From assembly GCF_002994745.2 (NCBI RefSeq), contig NC_037092.1, forward strand, positions 17,599,501 to 17,663,500: 64,000 nucleotides of DNA. Direction: 5' to 3'. The translations under genes were made by a program, and so were the position numbers. Origin of the DNA: Rosa chinensis (Eukaryota; Streptophyta; Magnoliopsida; Rosales; Rosaceae). Below, in pieces: positions 20,736-31,927 of the stretch (the first letter of the stretch is position 1; every line of letters starts with the position of its first letter). Below the pieces are notes generated by a model. That model was not told the origin of the DNA and did no database searches. It was given only the letters and a program-made list of their open reading frames with translations.

Positions 20736-23161
20736 GTGCTGCCTTCTGTTGAAAATGAAAAATTATAGTGCCCAGTTTTATTAGATTATTTTGAAACCCT
20801 CTTCAAAAAAAAAAATAATAATAATAAGAGGTAAGAAGAGAACGCAATGCAGAGGCGTGTAGCCTTGGCACACTCAGCTAATTCGACGGTTTAGGCCATA
20901 CAAAAGGAATTCAAATTGAACCAGCAAGATTAGATCAGCTCAAAATACAAAGGAAAAGTGATCAATTTGGATTCTAGTATGATCATTAATTACGGTGGAA
21001 GCATGTTTTGGATAAACTTCACCTCTTGCAAATTCAAAGGTGGGTCAAAGTTGCAGGTATGAAATGGTTTTTAAACAAAGTCACTCCAAACCTTATGATC
21101 AGTTTGTCATGTTCCATGCAAATCAACAACATGCATTACGTGGAGCATGCATGGATTAGACCATTCAAATATTCAAATGGAATCCAACAGTTAGAGATCA
21201 GACTCTCTCACCAAGTTTTGATTATAAAAAAGAAAAAGATAAAGTCCGGCAGCACAAGAAAGAAAGAAACCATATGGAATCCCATCTTGATTCGTTGGTT
21301 TTAATTTTGAATATGATGATAAGATCAATTCAAAATTTAAATCAATTGCAGTTCCACCTGCCTAACCTCTTAGCCTCATTCGTTGCCTATATAAAGAGGC
21401 TCTCTACAACAAGTGAGAGGAGCAGCAAAGTTACAAGAGAGGAACTGTGAGCTAGAGAGCAGAAGCAACAAAAGAGAAAAAAAAGAGAAAGAGCAGAAGG
21501 GAAAACGCAAGAGAAAGCAGAAAAGACGAAGAAGAGAAAATTAATCCGAAGCTAAGAAGAGACCACGAGAAGCTACAAATGCAAAGCAGTGGGTATAATT
21601 TCTTCTATATGCTGTCAATTATCATGTTCACTCAAGTGTTCTCTTTGTTTTGTATTATATGATTACAGAAAGCTAATAGGTAATCATGTAAGACTATGAG
21701 CACTCCAAACAAGAAGTTGATGCTATATCCTCTCTTCAAGAGTCCCTCGTTGCTTTCATCCTCACAAATCTCACACACGGCTTCCGGGCAAGACACAAAG
21801 TCGACATCAAGCCCTCGTTCATAGCCGCGGTGTCACTCCATACTACACTTGCTTTCGATGCCTATACTGCGGTGCGTCCTGCGTATAGGTGGCGGAAGCA
21901 AGCTTCAAGCTCAAGGGGGTTCACCATACTTGTTTTTGATGCCTGTATCGCAGTGCGTCTTGCATATGGGTGGCAAAAATGAGTATGTCAGGTGAATGCT
22001 TGGTGGCTGCCAGTTCACGTCAAGGATAATTCTGCAAAGTTCCCGAGTTCACAACAGTGGGGAAGCTGCTCCAGAAGGATCCTTGTATAGTGTTTCAACG
22101 CCATGCTGTTGCTTCCACCTGCATCAACGGAGTCACCAAAGTCATGTTCGGGGAAACAAAGTGGCTCACAAGTTAGACTGCAGCAGCAGATGGAAGAAAG
22201 AGGGGAGTTGCCTCACAAGATGGCTGCAGAGATGTTCGACGGATATAACACGGTGGAATAAGCCCAGTTGGCAAGAAGGATTGAACACATTCATTCAATC
22301 CATGGCAAAACTACCTCTGTGAAGATAAGAACTACCTATGGCAAAACTACTTCTGTGAAGTTAAGAACTACCTTTGCAAAACAATGGCTCGTACTACGTG
22401 TGCAAAGAAACAAGTCAGAATGGTGTTCTTCTCCGAAACTATGTATGCAAATGAAAGACAATGGTTGCACTACCACCATCAGAAGAAACAGATCGAAGAA
22501 GCTACATGGCTGGTGGCTACATGGCAACATCTCTCTTAATGCCAAGGCTCCACCGCTCCACCATCTTAATAATGGGACACGAGTTCATCCAAGAAAGAGA
22601 AAGGATACAAATTAAAGACAAACTCCACCGCTTCAAGTATAAATGAATGGGAATTATGAATCCCATATGAAATATGCCACTTGATATCTACGGTGTTGGT
22701 CTTTGAGCAAGACAACAAGTCTAAGGCTAAAAATACATGCTATGAAAGTTTGATGGGCAATTAACACCAAAACGTGAAAATGAGAGAGAGAACAAAACTA
22801 GTAAACTAATGGATTATTGATTAAATATATCCATTAATTTAATAGCTTTCCAGACAAATCTCAAACAAAGTTGGGCCTCCTACAAAAAATGGAAGCAAGC
22901 TCGTCCACTCAAATCTTCGACTCCAATCTCAAAGCTCGTCTTGATGGGTGTCCAAAGTAATTAATCACTTGAAGCAGATCACTATGGGTCCGGCGAAGTG
23001 ACACAAAGCTCATTACGAAGCTCGGCACATTCGGGTGCCCATTTCAAATCAGTGGACACTCTACTAAAATCGGGTGTTCACCAAAATATGTTTTCTCGAC
23101 AAGTTCAAAATACATACTCGTTGAGTAAAAATTGGTATAAAACCAAAAAATCTCATACAAT

Positions 23162-23228
23162 GAACTACAGTGGTTTGATCCCTTCACAGGGTATGTAGGC
23201 AGTCTAGCGACCCACTAGATGCAACCAC
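23162..23228 (+). promoter_or_regulatory. Hairpin module copy (CTACA...TGTAG variant)
   Basis: GAACTACAGTGG, TTGATCCCT, AGGGTATGTAGGCA, then TCTAG...CTAGA and GCAACCAC. CTACA pairs with TGTAG, CCCT with AGGG, TCTAG with CTAGA. Equivalent copies are in the other LTRs. Function unknown. Confidence 0.6.
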
Positions 23229-23435
23229 AACTCCAAACAGAATCCCTGACTCCACCAGTCAAATTCGGCCAGTCCCAAATGAATCACTGACTCCAGTCAA
23301 ATTCTCCCAATAGCACAAAAATCAAATCCATTCCAGATCACACAAAGTCCGAACCAAATTCAAGGGCTTTAAATCCTCTCCCAAACACAAATCCAAAATA
23401 AATGGGTCACCTACCCATCTAAACCTCAAATGCCG

Positions 23436-23508
23436 GAACTACATGTGGTTTGATCCCGCAAAGGGTATGTAGGCAATCTAGAACCAAATTTATCTAGATG
23501 CAACCGCG
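23436..23508 (+). promoter_or_regulatory. Hairpin module copy (CTACA...TGTAG variant)
   Basis: GAACTACATGTGG, TTGATCCC, GGGTATGTAGGCA, then ATCTAG...CTAGAT and GCAACCGC. It has the same three pairings as the copy at 23162. Confidence 0.6.
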
Positions 23509-23619
23509 TCCTAAACACAAAATCGAATCCCTGGTTCACTTACACCAAATTCATCCCAAACACTACTCTCATTCCAAAATCAAAAGCCTCCAATGAGTCA
23601 TTCACCCATTGGAACTCTT

Positions 23620-23689
23620 GAACTACGAGTGGCTTGATCCCTCTCCAAGGGTACGTAGGCAATCCATTCAAATATCCGGGTGCAGCCAC
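23620..23689 (+). promoter_or_regulatory. Hairpin module copy (CTACG...CGTAG variant)
   Basis: GAACTACGAGTGG, TTGATCCCT, AGGGTACGTAGGCA. CTACG pairs with CGTAG, so relative to the copy at 23162 both sides of one pair have changed together. The second hairpin (TCTAG/CTAGA) is lost here. Confidence 0.6.
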
Positions 23690-23904
23690 AAAAACAAATA
23701 AATACACATCCCATCAATTGGTTTCTTCATAAATGGAATCAAAGGGTGTTTCCCTGTAACAAGGGATTGTAATTAAGAGACACATTCTGTCTTGAATGGG
23801 TCGAACCCAAAATAATAAAAACTCTATTCACTAAATGAATACGAGTGAAATTATGTTGGGTGACATTTACGCTCACTATGTGCAGATTTTCTCTCAACAT
23901 AATT

Positions 23905-23922
23905 TTTGGCACGCCCGGTGGG
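23905..23922 (+). promoter_or_regulatory. Primer-binding site of internal region 1
   Basis: TTTGGCACGCCCGGTGGGA lies about five bases after the LTR end, the position and TGG start expected for a tRNA primer site. The priming tRNA was not assigned with certainty. Confidence 0.65.
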
Positions 23923-23994
23923 ATTCATTCTCCTTTTCATCTCCATTTATGATATAACTAATCATATTTACTTGTTTGCCTCAGGGGATACAAG

Positions 23995-25785
23995 ATGGCA
24001 CCACAAGTGACTATTTACTTCCAGGAGCTCAAAGCTATTGAGTCGAAGACTGGACAAGCAACACGACCTGAACATCATGTTTCATTCTCCATTGATCAAG
24101 CTCCACTGACAAGCAATGTTCAGAAGCTCATCCATGATGTCAGAGTCATCAAGACCACTACGCTCAATGCTAACCATGCCCCTGTCAGTACTCAGATAAT
24201 GATTGGTTCTATTCCAATCAGTTTGGTAGTCACACCACATGAGGTTCCAACAAGGCCCGAAGCCCGGTTCCTCAAGTCCCCACAACAAGTACATCTGCAA
24301 TCGCTGACAGCTAATATAGCTTCCGAACCTCAGATAGTCAAGTTCATCTCAACCTCTGACAGCTCATCTGGCCCACAAGACAAAGTTGTTAAGGCACACC
24401 ACCAACAGAATCTATCAGTGGTCAACAAAACAGCCTCTACAACTGAAAAGTCCAAGAAAACATGTATACCAGTGGGGGCATTCCCAGACTCTTCAGCAGA
24501 ATCAAGACCATATATGGTCCCTGTTGTTAGTCCAAATACTCAAGAAATTTTTGAGACACATAACGGCGCAAAGCCTGAGACCATGTCAGTTATGGTCACG
24601 AACGCATCAACAATAGAAGAGCAGCTAGAAGAAATGAAGACGATGCTAGCTGAAAAGGATGCTCAAATAGCAGCACTGACTTCTCAATTAGCCGCTATGG
24701 CTAACATTGGCAATCACAAAAGTGATGAGAAGATTGATCATGAAGAGAAAATAGGAGGACATGGATTCGCAATCACAAGTCTTGAAGACATAAAAACACT
24801 AATTGCAGAAGGAATCCGTGAAGTATACACCTCCTCAAATCCACAGTTCACTGGGTATTTGAAACCCTACCCTGCTCACTACGACGCATTACCATTCCCT
24901 AAAGGCTACCAGAGGCCAACTTTTGATAAGTTCGATGGAGTAGATGGCTCTCCACATGAACATTTGGCTCATTTCTTCTCAGCTTGCGGGGAAACATCAC
25001 AGTCAGATGCATTGTTGGTAAGGCAATTTGTTCAGTCCCTAAAAGGAGCAGCTTTTACTTGGTACAGTCAATTGCAACCAGGTTCTATCCTCACATGGGA
25101 CAATATGCAAAGAGCATTTCTGGCACAATTTGTCAGCTCCAAAAAGAAAGTTTCGATCATCGACTTGGCTGACACTAAACAGAAGTCTGATGAAAGCACC
25201 AATGAATTCATTTCCAGATGGAGGAGCTTAAACGTCCAATGCTCGGAAAAATTAACAGAGCTTTCGGCGGTACAAATGTGCTCAAACAATCTTTTACCAC
25301 AGATAGCAACTTTTGTTAGCACTGCAGAACCTCAAACGTTCGAAGCACTAGTTTCAAAAGCTAGCAATGTCGAAAGACAAGTCGCTCGTAAGAAGATTAT
25401 GACACAGAGGGCATCCTTTAAAGACCATAGAGTCGACAATACAGATGAGTCACTGGCAACCTTTGTCGAAACTGACACCAAGTCGAACAAATGCAAAGGA
25501 AAAGAAGGGTCTAGAAAGCTCACTCTCAAAGAAAGAAAAGAAGTCAAATACTCTTTCGATGATGATGACGTCGAACTGATTTTCAGTGAGCTCAACGAAG
25601 CACAATCTATCAAGCTCCCTGAACCAAAACGACAGAGTGAAGTCAACAAGACCGATGACCCCAGATATTGCCAGTACCATCGAATTGTAAGTCATCCAAC
25701 AAAGGATTGTTTCGTTCTGAAGAACATAATCCAAGAAATGGTCAACAAGAAGGAAATTGAGGTGGAGACATCGTCAGCAGAGTAA
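23995..25785 (+). CDS. gag: gag polyprotein, retrotransposon copy 1 (596 aa)
   Basis: Intact ORF. N-terminal ~190 residues are low-complexity and Ser/Thr/Pro-rich. Residues ~204-235 look like a short coiled coil (EEQLEEMKTMLAEKDAQIAA). Residues ~290-465 form a Ty3/gypsy retrotransposon gag domain: FDKFDGVDGSPHEHLAHF, LKGAAFTWYSQLQPGSI, FVSSKKKVS, and DESTNEFISRWRSL. The C-terminus has a basic Lys/Arg stretch, an acidic DDDD patch and CQYHRIVSHPTKDCF, a Cys/His knuckle-like motif common in this group. Gag would assemble the particle and bind RNA. No pol follows, so mobility must depend on another element. The ATG is the first in the frame after the primer site (GATACAAGATGG context). Confidence 0.93.
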   Translation: MAPQVTIYFQELKAIESKTGQATRPEHHVSFSIDQAPLTSNVQKLIHDVRVIKTTTLNANHAPVSTQIMIGSIPISLVVTPHEVPTRPEARFLKSPQQVHLQSLTANIASEPQIVKFISTSDSSSGPQDKVVKAHHQQNLSVVNKTASTTEKSKKTCIPVGAFPDSSAESRPYMVPVVSPNTQEIFETHNGAKPETMSVMVTNASTIEEQLEEMKTMLAEKDAQIAALTSQLAAMANIGNHKSDEKIDHEEKIGGHGFAITSLEDIKTLIAEGIREVYTSSNPQFTGYLKPYPAHYDALPFPKGYQRPTFDKFDGVDGSPHEHLAHFFSACGETSQSDALLVRQFVQSLKGAAFTWYSQLQPGSILTWDNMQRAFLAQFVSSKKKVSIIDLADTKQKSDESTNEFISRWRSLNVQCSEKLTELSAVQMCSNNLLPQIATFVSTAEPQTFEALVSKASNVERQVARKKIMTQRASFKDHRVDNTDESLATFVETDTKSNKCKGKEGSRKLTLKERKEVKYSFDDDDVELIFSELNEAQSIKLPEPKRQSEVNKTDDPRYCQYHRIVSHPTKDCFVLKNIIQEMVNKKEIEVETSSAE

Positions 25786-25991
25786 AATTGAAGTTTGTCT
25801 GCAATCTTATTTGTCTCTCAAAAGGTGCTACAAAAAAAAAATTATAAAGGCCTGTTGAACAAAAACCCCCCACAAAGGGTAGTTCAAGCAAAAGTTAAGG
25901 CTAAAAAAAACAAAAAAACAAAAAAAAAAAGGCTCGCTGGATTGAAAACCCGGAAGGGCGGTCCAGGCAAAAGTTAGAGCACAAAGCCCCA

Positions 25992-26061
25992 GAACTACGA
26001 CGGCTTGATCCCTCAAAAGGGGTACGTAGGCAGTCTAGCCTCAAAAACTAGATGCAGCCAC
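25992..26061 (+). promoter_or_regulatory. Hairpin module copy in the gag 3' region
   Basis: GAACTACGACGG, CTTGATCCCT, AGGGGTACGTAGGCA, TCTAG...CTAGA, GCAGCCAC. All three pairings are present (CTACG/CGTAG, CCCT/AGGG, TCTAG/CTAGA). Confidence 0.6.
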
Positions 26062-26189
26062 CCAAGCAAAATATATCTCCATTCCTGAATCAATCAGGAA
26101 GAAAGAGAAAATCAGATAAATGAAGCAGTGGGTGTTGTTGGCCAAGCATGAAAGCCTAATTAACATGTGCCTATGACGAAAGGATGCAG

Positions 26190-26535
26190 AAACTCTTTGA
26201 GGAAAAATCGTCCCGAGGGAGATCCGAGTGAGGAGAAATCTTCTCCAAGATGATTCAAGTGAGGAGAAAGCTCATCGAAACAAATCCGAGTAAGGGGAAA
26301 TCTTCTCGAAGTCGATTTAAATGAAAAGGAATCTCCTCGATAAAGATCCGAGTGAGTAGAAATCTCCTCGAGCTTGATATAAGTAAGGAGAAAGCTAGAA
26401 GTTCCCTCAAGCTTGATGTAAGTAAGGAGAAAGCTCTTCAAGAAAGAGTCGAGTGAGAGGAAACCTCCTCGAGAAAAATCCTGGTGAGGTGCAATCCCTT
26501 CTAGGCTGATCCGGGTAAAAGGGAAAAATCTCTTC
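26190..26535 (+). repeat. GAGTGAGGAGAAATCTTCTC-type minisatellite
   Basis: About eight degenerate units of ~40-45 bp built on GATCCGAGTGAGGAGAAA and CTCCTCGA. The repeat makes a long open frame on the minus strand, but its composition is purely repetitive. It recurs in copy 2 at about 32330-32675. Confidence 0.8.
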
Positions 26536-26626
26536 AAGAGCACATAGTTCAATACCTGCAAATAGCATGAAAGCAACGAAGGTACAACAGATGCTTCATT
26601 TACCAATCAAAAAAAATCCTTCGGGG

Positions 26627-26696
26627 GAACTACGTACGGCTTGATCCCTTAAATGGGTACGTAGGCAATCTAGTCTCAAATTCTAGATCCAGCCAC
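26627..26696 (+). promoter_or_regulatory. Hairpin module copy before the purine tract
   Basis: GAACTACGTACGG, CTTGATCCCT, GGGTACGTAGGCA, ATCTAG...CTAGAT, CCAGCCAC. The outer stem is extended here: CTACGTAC pairs with GTACGTAG. Confidence 0.6.
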
Positions 26697-26890
26697 AAAA
26701 TCTGCGAAACCACATTCTCTCTGCCAACGGGTTGCGATCATGGCACCAAGCCTTGCACCTCTGAAGAACTTGTGATGAAATCTTAATGCAACTTTGTTCA
26801 AACACCAACTCGCCTTCATAAAGAAAAAAGAAAAGCAGTCAAGCCTCGTACGCGCAAAGTCATTCCACGCACAATGCTTGAGGGGGCAAC

Positions 26891-29800
26891 TGTTGAAAAT
26901 GAAAAATTATAGTGCCCAGTTTTATTAGATTATTTTGAAACCCTCTTCAAAAAAAAAATAATAATAATAAGAGGTAAGAAGAGAACGCAATGCAGAGGCG
27001 TGTAGCCTTGGCACACTCAGCAAATTCGACGGTTTAGGCCATACAAAAGGAATTCAAATTGAACCAGCAAGATTAGATCAGCTCAAAATACAAAGGAAAA
27101 GTGATCAATTTGGATTCTAGTATGATCATTAATTACGGTGGAAGCATGTTTTGGATAAACTTCACCTCTTGCAAATTCAAAGGTGGGTCAAAGTTGCAGG
27201 TATGAAATGGTTTTTAAACAAAGTCACTCCAAACCTTATGATCAGTTTGTCATGTTCCATGCAAATCAACAACATGCATTACGTGGAGCATGCATGGATT
27301 AGACCATTCAAATATTCAAATGGAATCCAACAGTTAGAGATCAGACTCTCTCACCAAGTTTTGATTATAAAAAAGAAAAAGATAAAGTCCGGCAGCACAA
27401 GAAAGAAAGAAACCATATGGAATCCCATCTTGATTCGTTGGTTTTAATTTTGAATATGATGATAAGATCAATTCAAAATTTAAATCAATTGCAGTTCCAC
27501 CTGCCTAACCTCTTAGCCTCATTCGTTGCCTATATAAAGAGGCACTCTACAACAAGTGAGAGGAGCAGCAAAGTTACAAGAGAGGAACTGTGAGCTAGAG
27601 AGCAGAAGCAACAAAAGAGAAAAAAAGAGAAAGAGCAGAAGGGAAAACGCAAGAGAAAGCAGAAAAGACGAAGAAGAGAAAATTAATCCGAAGCTAAGAA
27701 GAGACCACGAGAAGCTACAAATGCAAAGCAGTGGGTATAATTTCTTCTATATGCTGTCAATTATCATGTTCACTCAAGTGTTCTCTTTGTTTTGTATTAT
27801 ATGATTACAGAAAGCTAATAGGTAATCATGTAAGACTATGAGCACTCCAAACAAGAAGTTGATGCTATATCCTCTCTTCAAGAGTCCCTCGTTGCTTTCA
27901 TCCTCACAAATCTCACACACGGCTTCCGGGCAAGAGACAAAGTCGACATCAAGCCCTCGTTCATAGCCGCGGTGTCACTCCATACTACACTTGCTTTCGA
28001 TGCCTATACTGCGGTGCGTCCTGCGTATAGGTGGCGGAAGCAAGCTTCAAGCTCAAGGGGGTTCACCATACTTGTTTTTGATGCCTGTATCGCAGTGCGT
28101 CTTGCATATGGGTGGCAAAAATGAGTATGTCAGGTGAATGCTTGGTGGCTGCCAGTTCACGTCAAGGATAATTCTGCAAAGTTCCCGAGTTCACAACAGT
28201 GGGGAAGCTGCTCCAGAAGGATCCTTGTATAGTGTTTCAACGCCATGCTGTTGCTTCCACCTGCATCAACGGAGTCACCAAAGTCATGTTCGGGGAAACA
28301 AAGTGGCTCACAAGTTAGACTGCAGCAGCAGATGGAAGAAAGAGGGGAGTTGCCTCACAAGATGGCTGCAGAGATGTTCGACGGATATAACACGGTGGAA
28401 TAAGCCCAGTTGGCAAGAAGGATTGAACACATTCATTCAATCCATGGCAAAACTACCTCTGTGAAGATAAGAACTACCTATGGCAAAACTACTTCTGTGA
28501 AGTTAAGAACTACCTTTGCAAAACAATGGCTCGTACTACGTGTGCAAAGAAACAAGTCAGAATGGTGTTCTTCTCCGAAACTATGTATGCAAATGAAAGA
28601 CAATGGTTGCACTACCACCATCAGAAGAAACAGATCGAAGAAGCTACATGGCTGGTGGCTACATGGCAACATCTCTCTTAATGCCAAGGCTCCACCGCTC
28701 CACCATCTTAATAATGGGACACGAGTTCATCCAAGAAAGAGAAAGGATACAAATTAAAGACAAACTCCACCGCTTCAAGTATAAATGAATGGGAATTATG
28801 AATCCCATATGAAATATGCCACTTGATATCTACGGTGTTGGTCTTTGAGCAAGACAACAAGTCTAAGGCTAAAAATACATGCTATGAAAGTTTGATGGGC
28901 AATTAACACCAAAACGTGAAAATGAGAGAGAGAACAAAACTAGTAAACTAATGGATTATTGATTAAATATATCCATTAATTTAATAGCTTTCCAGACAAA
29001 TCTCAAACAAAGTTGGGCCTCCTACAAAAAATGGAAGCAAGCTCGTCCACTCAAATCTTCGACTCCAATCTCAAAGCTCGTCTTGATGGGTGTCCAAAGT
29101 AATTAATCACTTGAAGCAGATCACTATGGGTCCGGCGAAGTGACACAAAGCTCATTACGAAGCTCGGCACATTCGGGTGCCCATTTCAAATCAGTGGACA
29201 CTCTACTAAAATCGGGTGTTCACCAAAATATGTTTTCTCGACAAGTTCAAAATACATACTCGTTGAGTAAAAATTGGTATAAAACCAAAAAATCTCATAC
29301 AATGAACTACAGTGGTTTGATCCCTTCACAGGGTATGTAGGCAGTCTAGCGACCCACTAGATGCAACCACAACTCCAAACAGAATCCCTGACTCCACCAG
29401 TCAAATTCGGCCAGTCCCAAATGAATCACTGACTCCAGTCAAATTCTCCCAATAGCACAAAAATCAAATCCATTCCAGATCACACAAAGTCCGAACCAAA
29501 TTCAAGGGCTTTAAATCCTCTCCCAAACACAAATCCAAAATAAATGGGTCACCTACCCATCTAAACCTCAAATGCCGGAACTACATGTGGTTTGATCCCG
29601 CAAAGGGTATGTAGGCAATCTAGAACCAAATTTATCTAGATGCAACCGCGTCCTAAACACAAAATCGAATCCCTGGTTCACTTACACCAAATTCATCCCA
29701 AACACTACTCTCATTCCAAAATCAAAAGCCTCCAATGAGTCATTCACCCATTGGAACTCTTGAACTACGAGTGGCTTGATCCCTCTCCAAGGGTACGTAG

Positions 29801-30041
29801 GCAATCCATTCAAATATCCGGGTGCAGCCGCAAAAACAAATAAATACACATCCCATCAATTGGTTTCTTCATAAATGGAATCAAAGGGTGTTTCCCTGTA
29901 ACAAGGGATTGTAATTAAGAGACACATTCTGTCTTGAATGGGTCGAACCCAAAATAATAAAAACTCTATTCACTAAATGAATACGAGTGAAATTATGTTG
30001 GGTGACATTTACGCTCACTATGTGCAGATTTTCTCTCAACA
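26891..30041 (+). repeat. LTR 2 (middle LTR)
   Basis: 3151 bp. TATA box at 27531-27539. Shares three variants with LTR 3 against LTR 1. A private change CAAGAGACAAAG (others CAAGACACAAAG) is at about 27931. It is both the 3' LTR of unit 1 and the 5' LTR of unit 2. Confidence 0.95.
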
Positions 30042-30045
30042 TAAT

Positions 30046-30064
30046 TTTTGGCACGCCCGGTGGG
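30046..30064 (+). promoter_or_regulatory. Primer-binding site of internal region 2
   Basis: Same TTTGGCACGCCCGGTGGGA as in internal region 1, just after LTR 2. Confidence 0.65.
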
Positions 30065-30136
30065 ATTCATTCTCCTTTTCATCTCCATTTATGATATAAC
30101 TAATCATATTTACTTGTTTGCCTCAGGGGATACAAG

Positions 30137-31927
30137 ATGGCACCACAAGTGACTATTTACTTCCAGGAGCTCAAAGCTATTGAGTCGAAGACTGGACAAG
30201 CAACACGACCTGAACATCATGTTTCATTCTCCATTGATCAAGCTCCACTGACAAGCAATGTTCAGAAGCTCATCCATGATGTCAGAGTCATCAAGACCAC
30301 TACGCTCAATGCTAACCATGCCCCTGTCAGTACTCAGATAATGATTGGTTCTATTCCAATCAGTTTGGTAGTCACACCACATGAGGTTCCAACAAGGCCC
30401 GAAGCCCGGTTCCTCAAGTCCCCACAACAAGTACATCTGCAATCGCTGACAGCTAATATAGCTTCCGAACCTCAGATAGTCAAGTTCATCTCAACCTCTG
30501 ACAGCTCATCTGGCCCACAAGACAAAGTTGTTAAGGCACACCACCAACAGAATCTATCAGTGGTCAACAAAACAGCCTCTACAACTGAAAAGTCCAAGAA
30601 AACATGTATACCAGTGGGGGCATTCCCAGACTCTTCAGCAGAATCAAGACCATATATGGTCCCTGTTGTTAGTCCAAATACTCAAGAAATTTTTGAGACA
30701 CATAACGGCGCAAAGCCTGAGACCATGTCAGTTATGGTCACGAACGCATCAACAATAGAAGAGCAGCTAGAAGAAATGAAGACGATGCTAGCTGAAAAGG
30801 ATGCTCAAATAGCAGCACTGACTTCTCAATTAGCCGCTATGGCTAACATTGGCAATCACAAAAGTGATGAGAAGATTGATCATGAAGAGAAAATAGGAGG
30901 ACATGGATTCGCAATCACAAGTCTTGAAGACATAAAAACACTAATTGCAGAAGGAATCCGTGAAGTATACACCTCCTCAAATCCACAGTTCACTGGGTAT
31001 TTGAAACCCTACCCTGCTCACTACGACGCATTACCATTCCCTAAAGGCTACCAGAGGCCAACTTTTGATAAGTTCGATGGAGTAGATGGCTCTCCACATG
31101 AACATTTGGCTCATTTCTTCTCAGCTTGCGGGGAAACATCACAGTCAGATGCATTGTTGGTAAGGCAATTTGTTCAGTCCCTAAAAGGAGCAGCTTTTAC
31201 TTGGTACAGTCAATTGCAACCAGGTTCTATCCTCACATGGGACAATATGCAAAGAGCATTTCTGGCACAATTTGTCAGCTCCAAAAAGAAAGTTTCGATC
31301 ATCGACTTGGCTGACACTAAACAGAAGTCTGATGAAAGCACCAATGAATTCATTTCCAGATGGAGGAGCTTAAACGTCCAATGCTCGGAAAAATTAACAG
31401 AGCTTTCGGCGGTACAAATGTGCTCAAACAATCTTTTACCACAGATAGCAACTTTTGTTAGCACTGCAGAACCTCAAACGTTCGAAGCACTAGTTTCAAA
31501 AGCTAGCAATGTCGAAAGACAAGTCGCTCGTAAGAAGATTATGACACAGAGGGCATCCTTTAAAGACCATAGAGTCGACAATACAGATGAGTCACTGGCA
31601 ACCTTTGTCGAAACTGACACCAAGTCGAACAAATGCAAAGGAAAAGAAGGGTCTAGAAAGCTCACTCTCAAAGAAAGAAAAGAAGTCAAATACTCTTTCG
31701 ATGATGATGACGTCGAACTGATTTTCAGTGAGCTCAACGAAGCACAATCTATCAAGCTCCCTGAACCAAAACGACAGAGTGAAGTCAACAAGACCGATGA
31801 CCCCAGATATTGCCAGTACCATCGAATTGTAAGTCATCCAACAAAGGATTGTTTCGTTCTGAAGAACATAATCCAAGAAATGGTCAACAAGAAGGAAATT
31901 GAGGTGGAGACATCGTCAGCAGAGTAA
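30137..31927 (+). CDS. gag: gag polyprotein, retrotransposon copy 2 (596 aa)
   Basis: Same protein as at 23995-25785; the translations are identical over all 596 residues. The first difference between the units found downstream of gag is a one-base change in an A-run at about 31973. Both copies are intact, so recombination or expansion was recent. Confidence 0.93.
   Translation: MAPQVTIYFQELKAIESKTGQATRPEHHVSFSIDQAPLTSNVQKLIHDVRVIKTTTLNANHAPVSTQIMIGSIPISLVVTPHEVPTRPEARFLKSPQQVHLQSLTANIASEPQIVKFISTSDSSSGPQDKVVKAHHQQNLSVVNKTASTTEKSKKTCIPVGAFPDSSAESRPYMVPVVSPNTQEIFETHNGAKPETMSVMVTNASTIEEQLEEMKTMLAEKDAQIAALTSQLAAMANIGNHKSDEKIDHEEKIGGHGFAITSLEDIKTLIAEGIREVYTSSNPQFTGYLKPYPAHYDALPFPKGYQRPTFDKFDGVDGSPHEHLAHFFSACGETSQSDALLVRQFVQSLKGAAFTWYSQLQPGSILTWDNMQRAFLAQFVSSKKKVSIIDLADTKQKSDESTNEFISRWRSLNVQCSEKLTELSAVQMCSNNLLPQIATFVSTAEPQTFEALVSKASNVERQVARKKIMTQRASFKDHRVDNTDESLATFVETDTKSNKCKGKEGSRKLTLKERKEVKYSFDDDDVELIFSELNEAQSIKLPEPKRQSEVNKTDDPRYCQYHRIVSHPTKDCFVLKNIIQEMVNKKEIEVETSSAE

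Larger units (their letters stand above)
20747..23899 (+). repeat. LTR 1 of the triple-LTR element
   Basis: 3153 bp. TATA box TATATAAAG at 21388-21396, followed by a purine-rich leader. It holds three copies of the GAACTAC...TAGGCA hairpin module (23162-23228, 23436-23508, 23620-23689). It differs from LTRs 2 and 3 at CAGCTAATTC (others CAGCAAATTC), GAGGCTCTC (others GAGGCACTC) and GCAGCCACAAAA (others GCAGCCGCAAAA). Confidence 0.95.
25786..26890 (+). other. Non-coding 3' part of internal region 1
   Basis: No pol. It contains A-rich sequence, hairpin modules at 25992-26061 and 26627-26696, a minisatellite at ~26190-26535, and the purine tract TTGAGGGGGCAAC just before LTR 2. Confidence 0.85.

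Noticed and set aside
21996..22615. Overlapping 108- and 115-codon ORFs inside the LTR (also in LTRs 2 and 3)
   Set aside because: Identical between LTRs only because the LTRs are near identical. No start context, domain or codon bias; likely untranslated LTR sequence.
26160..26606. 148-codon minus-strand ORF (and its copy at 32301-32747)
   Set aside because: It is generated by the GAGGAGAAATC minisatellite in the retrotransposon; repetitive composition and no domain.
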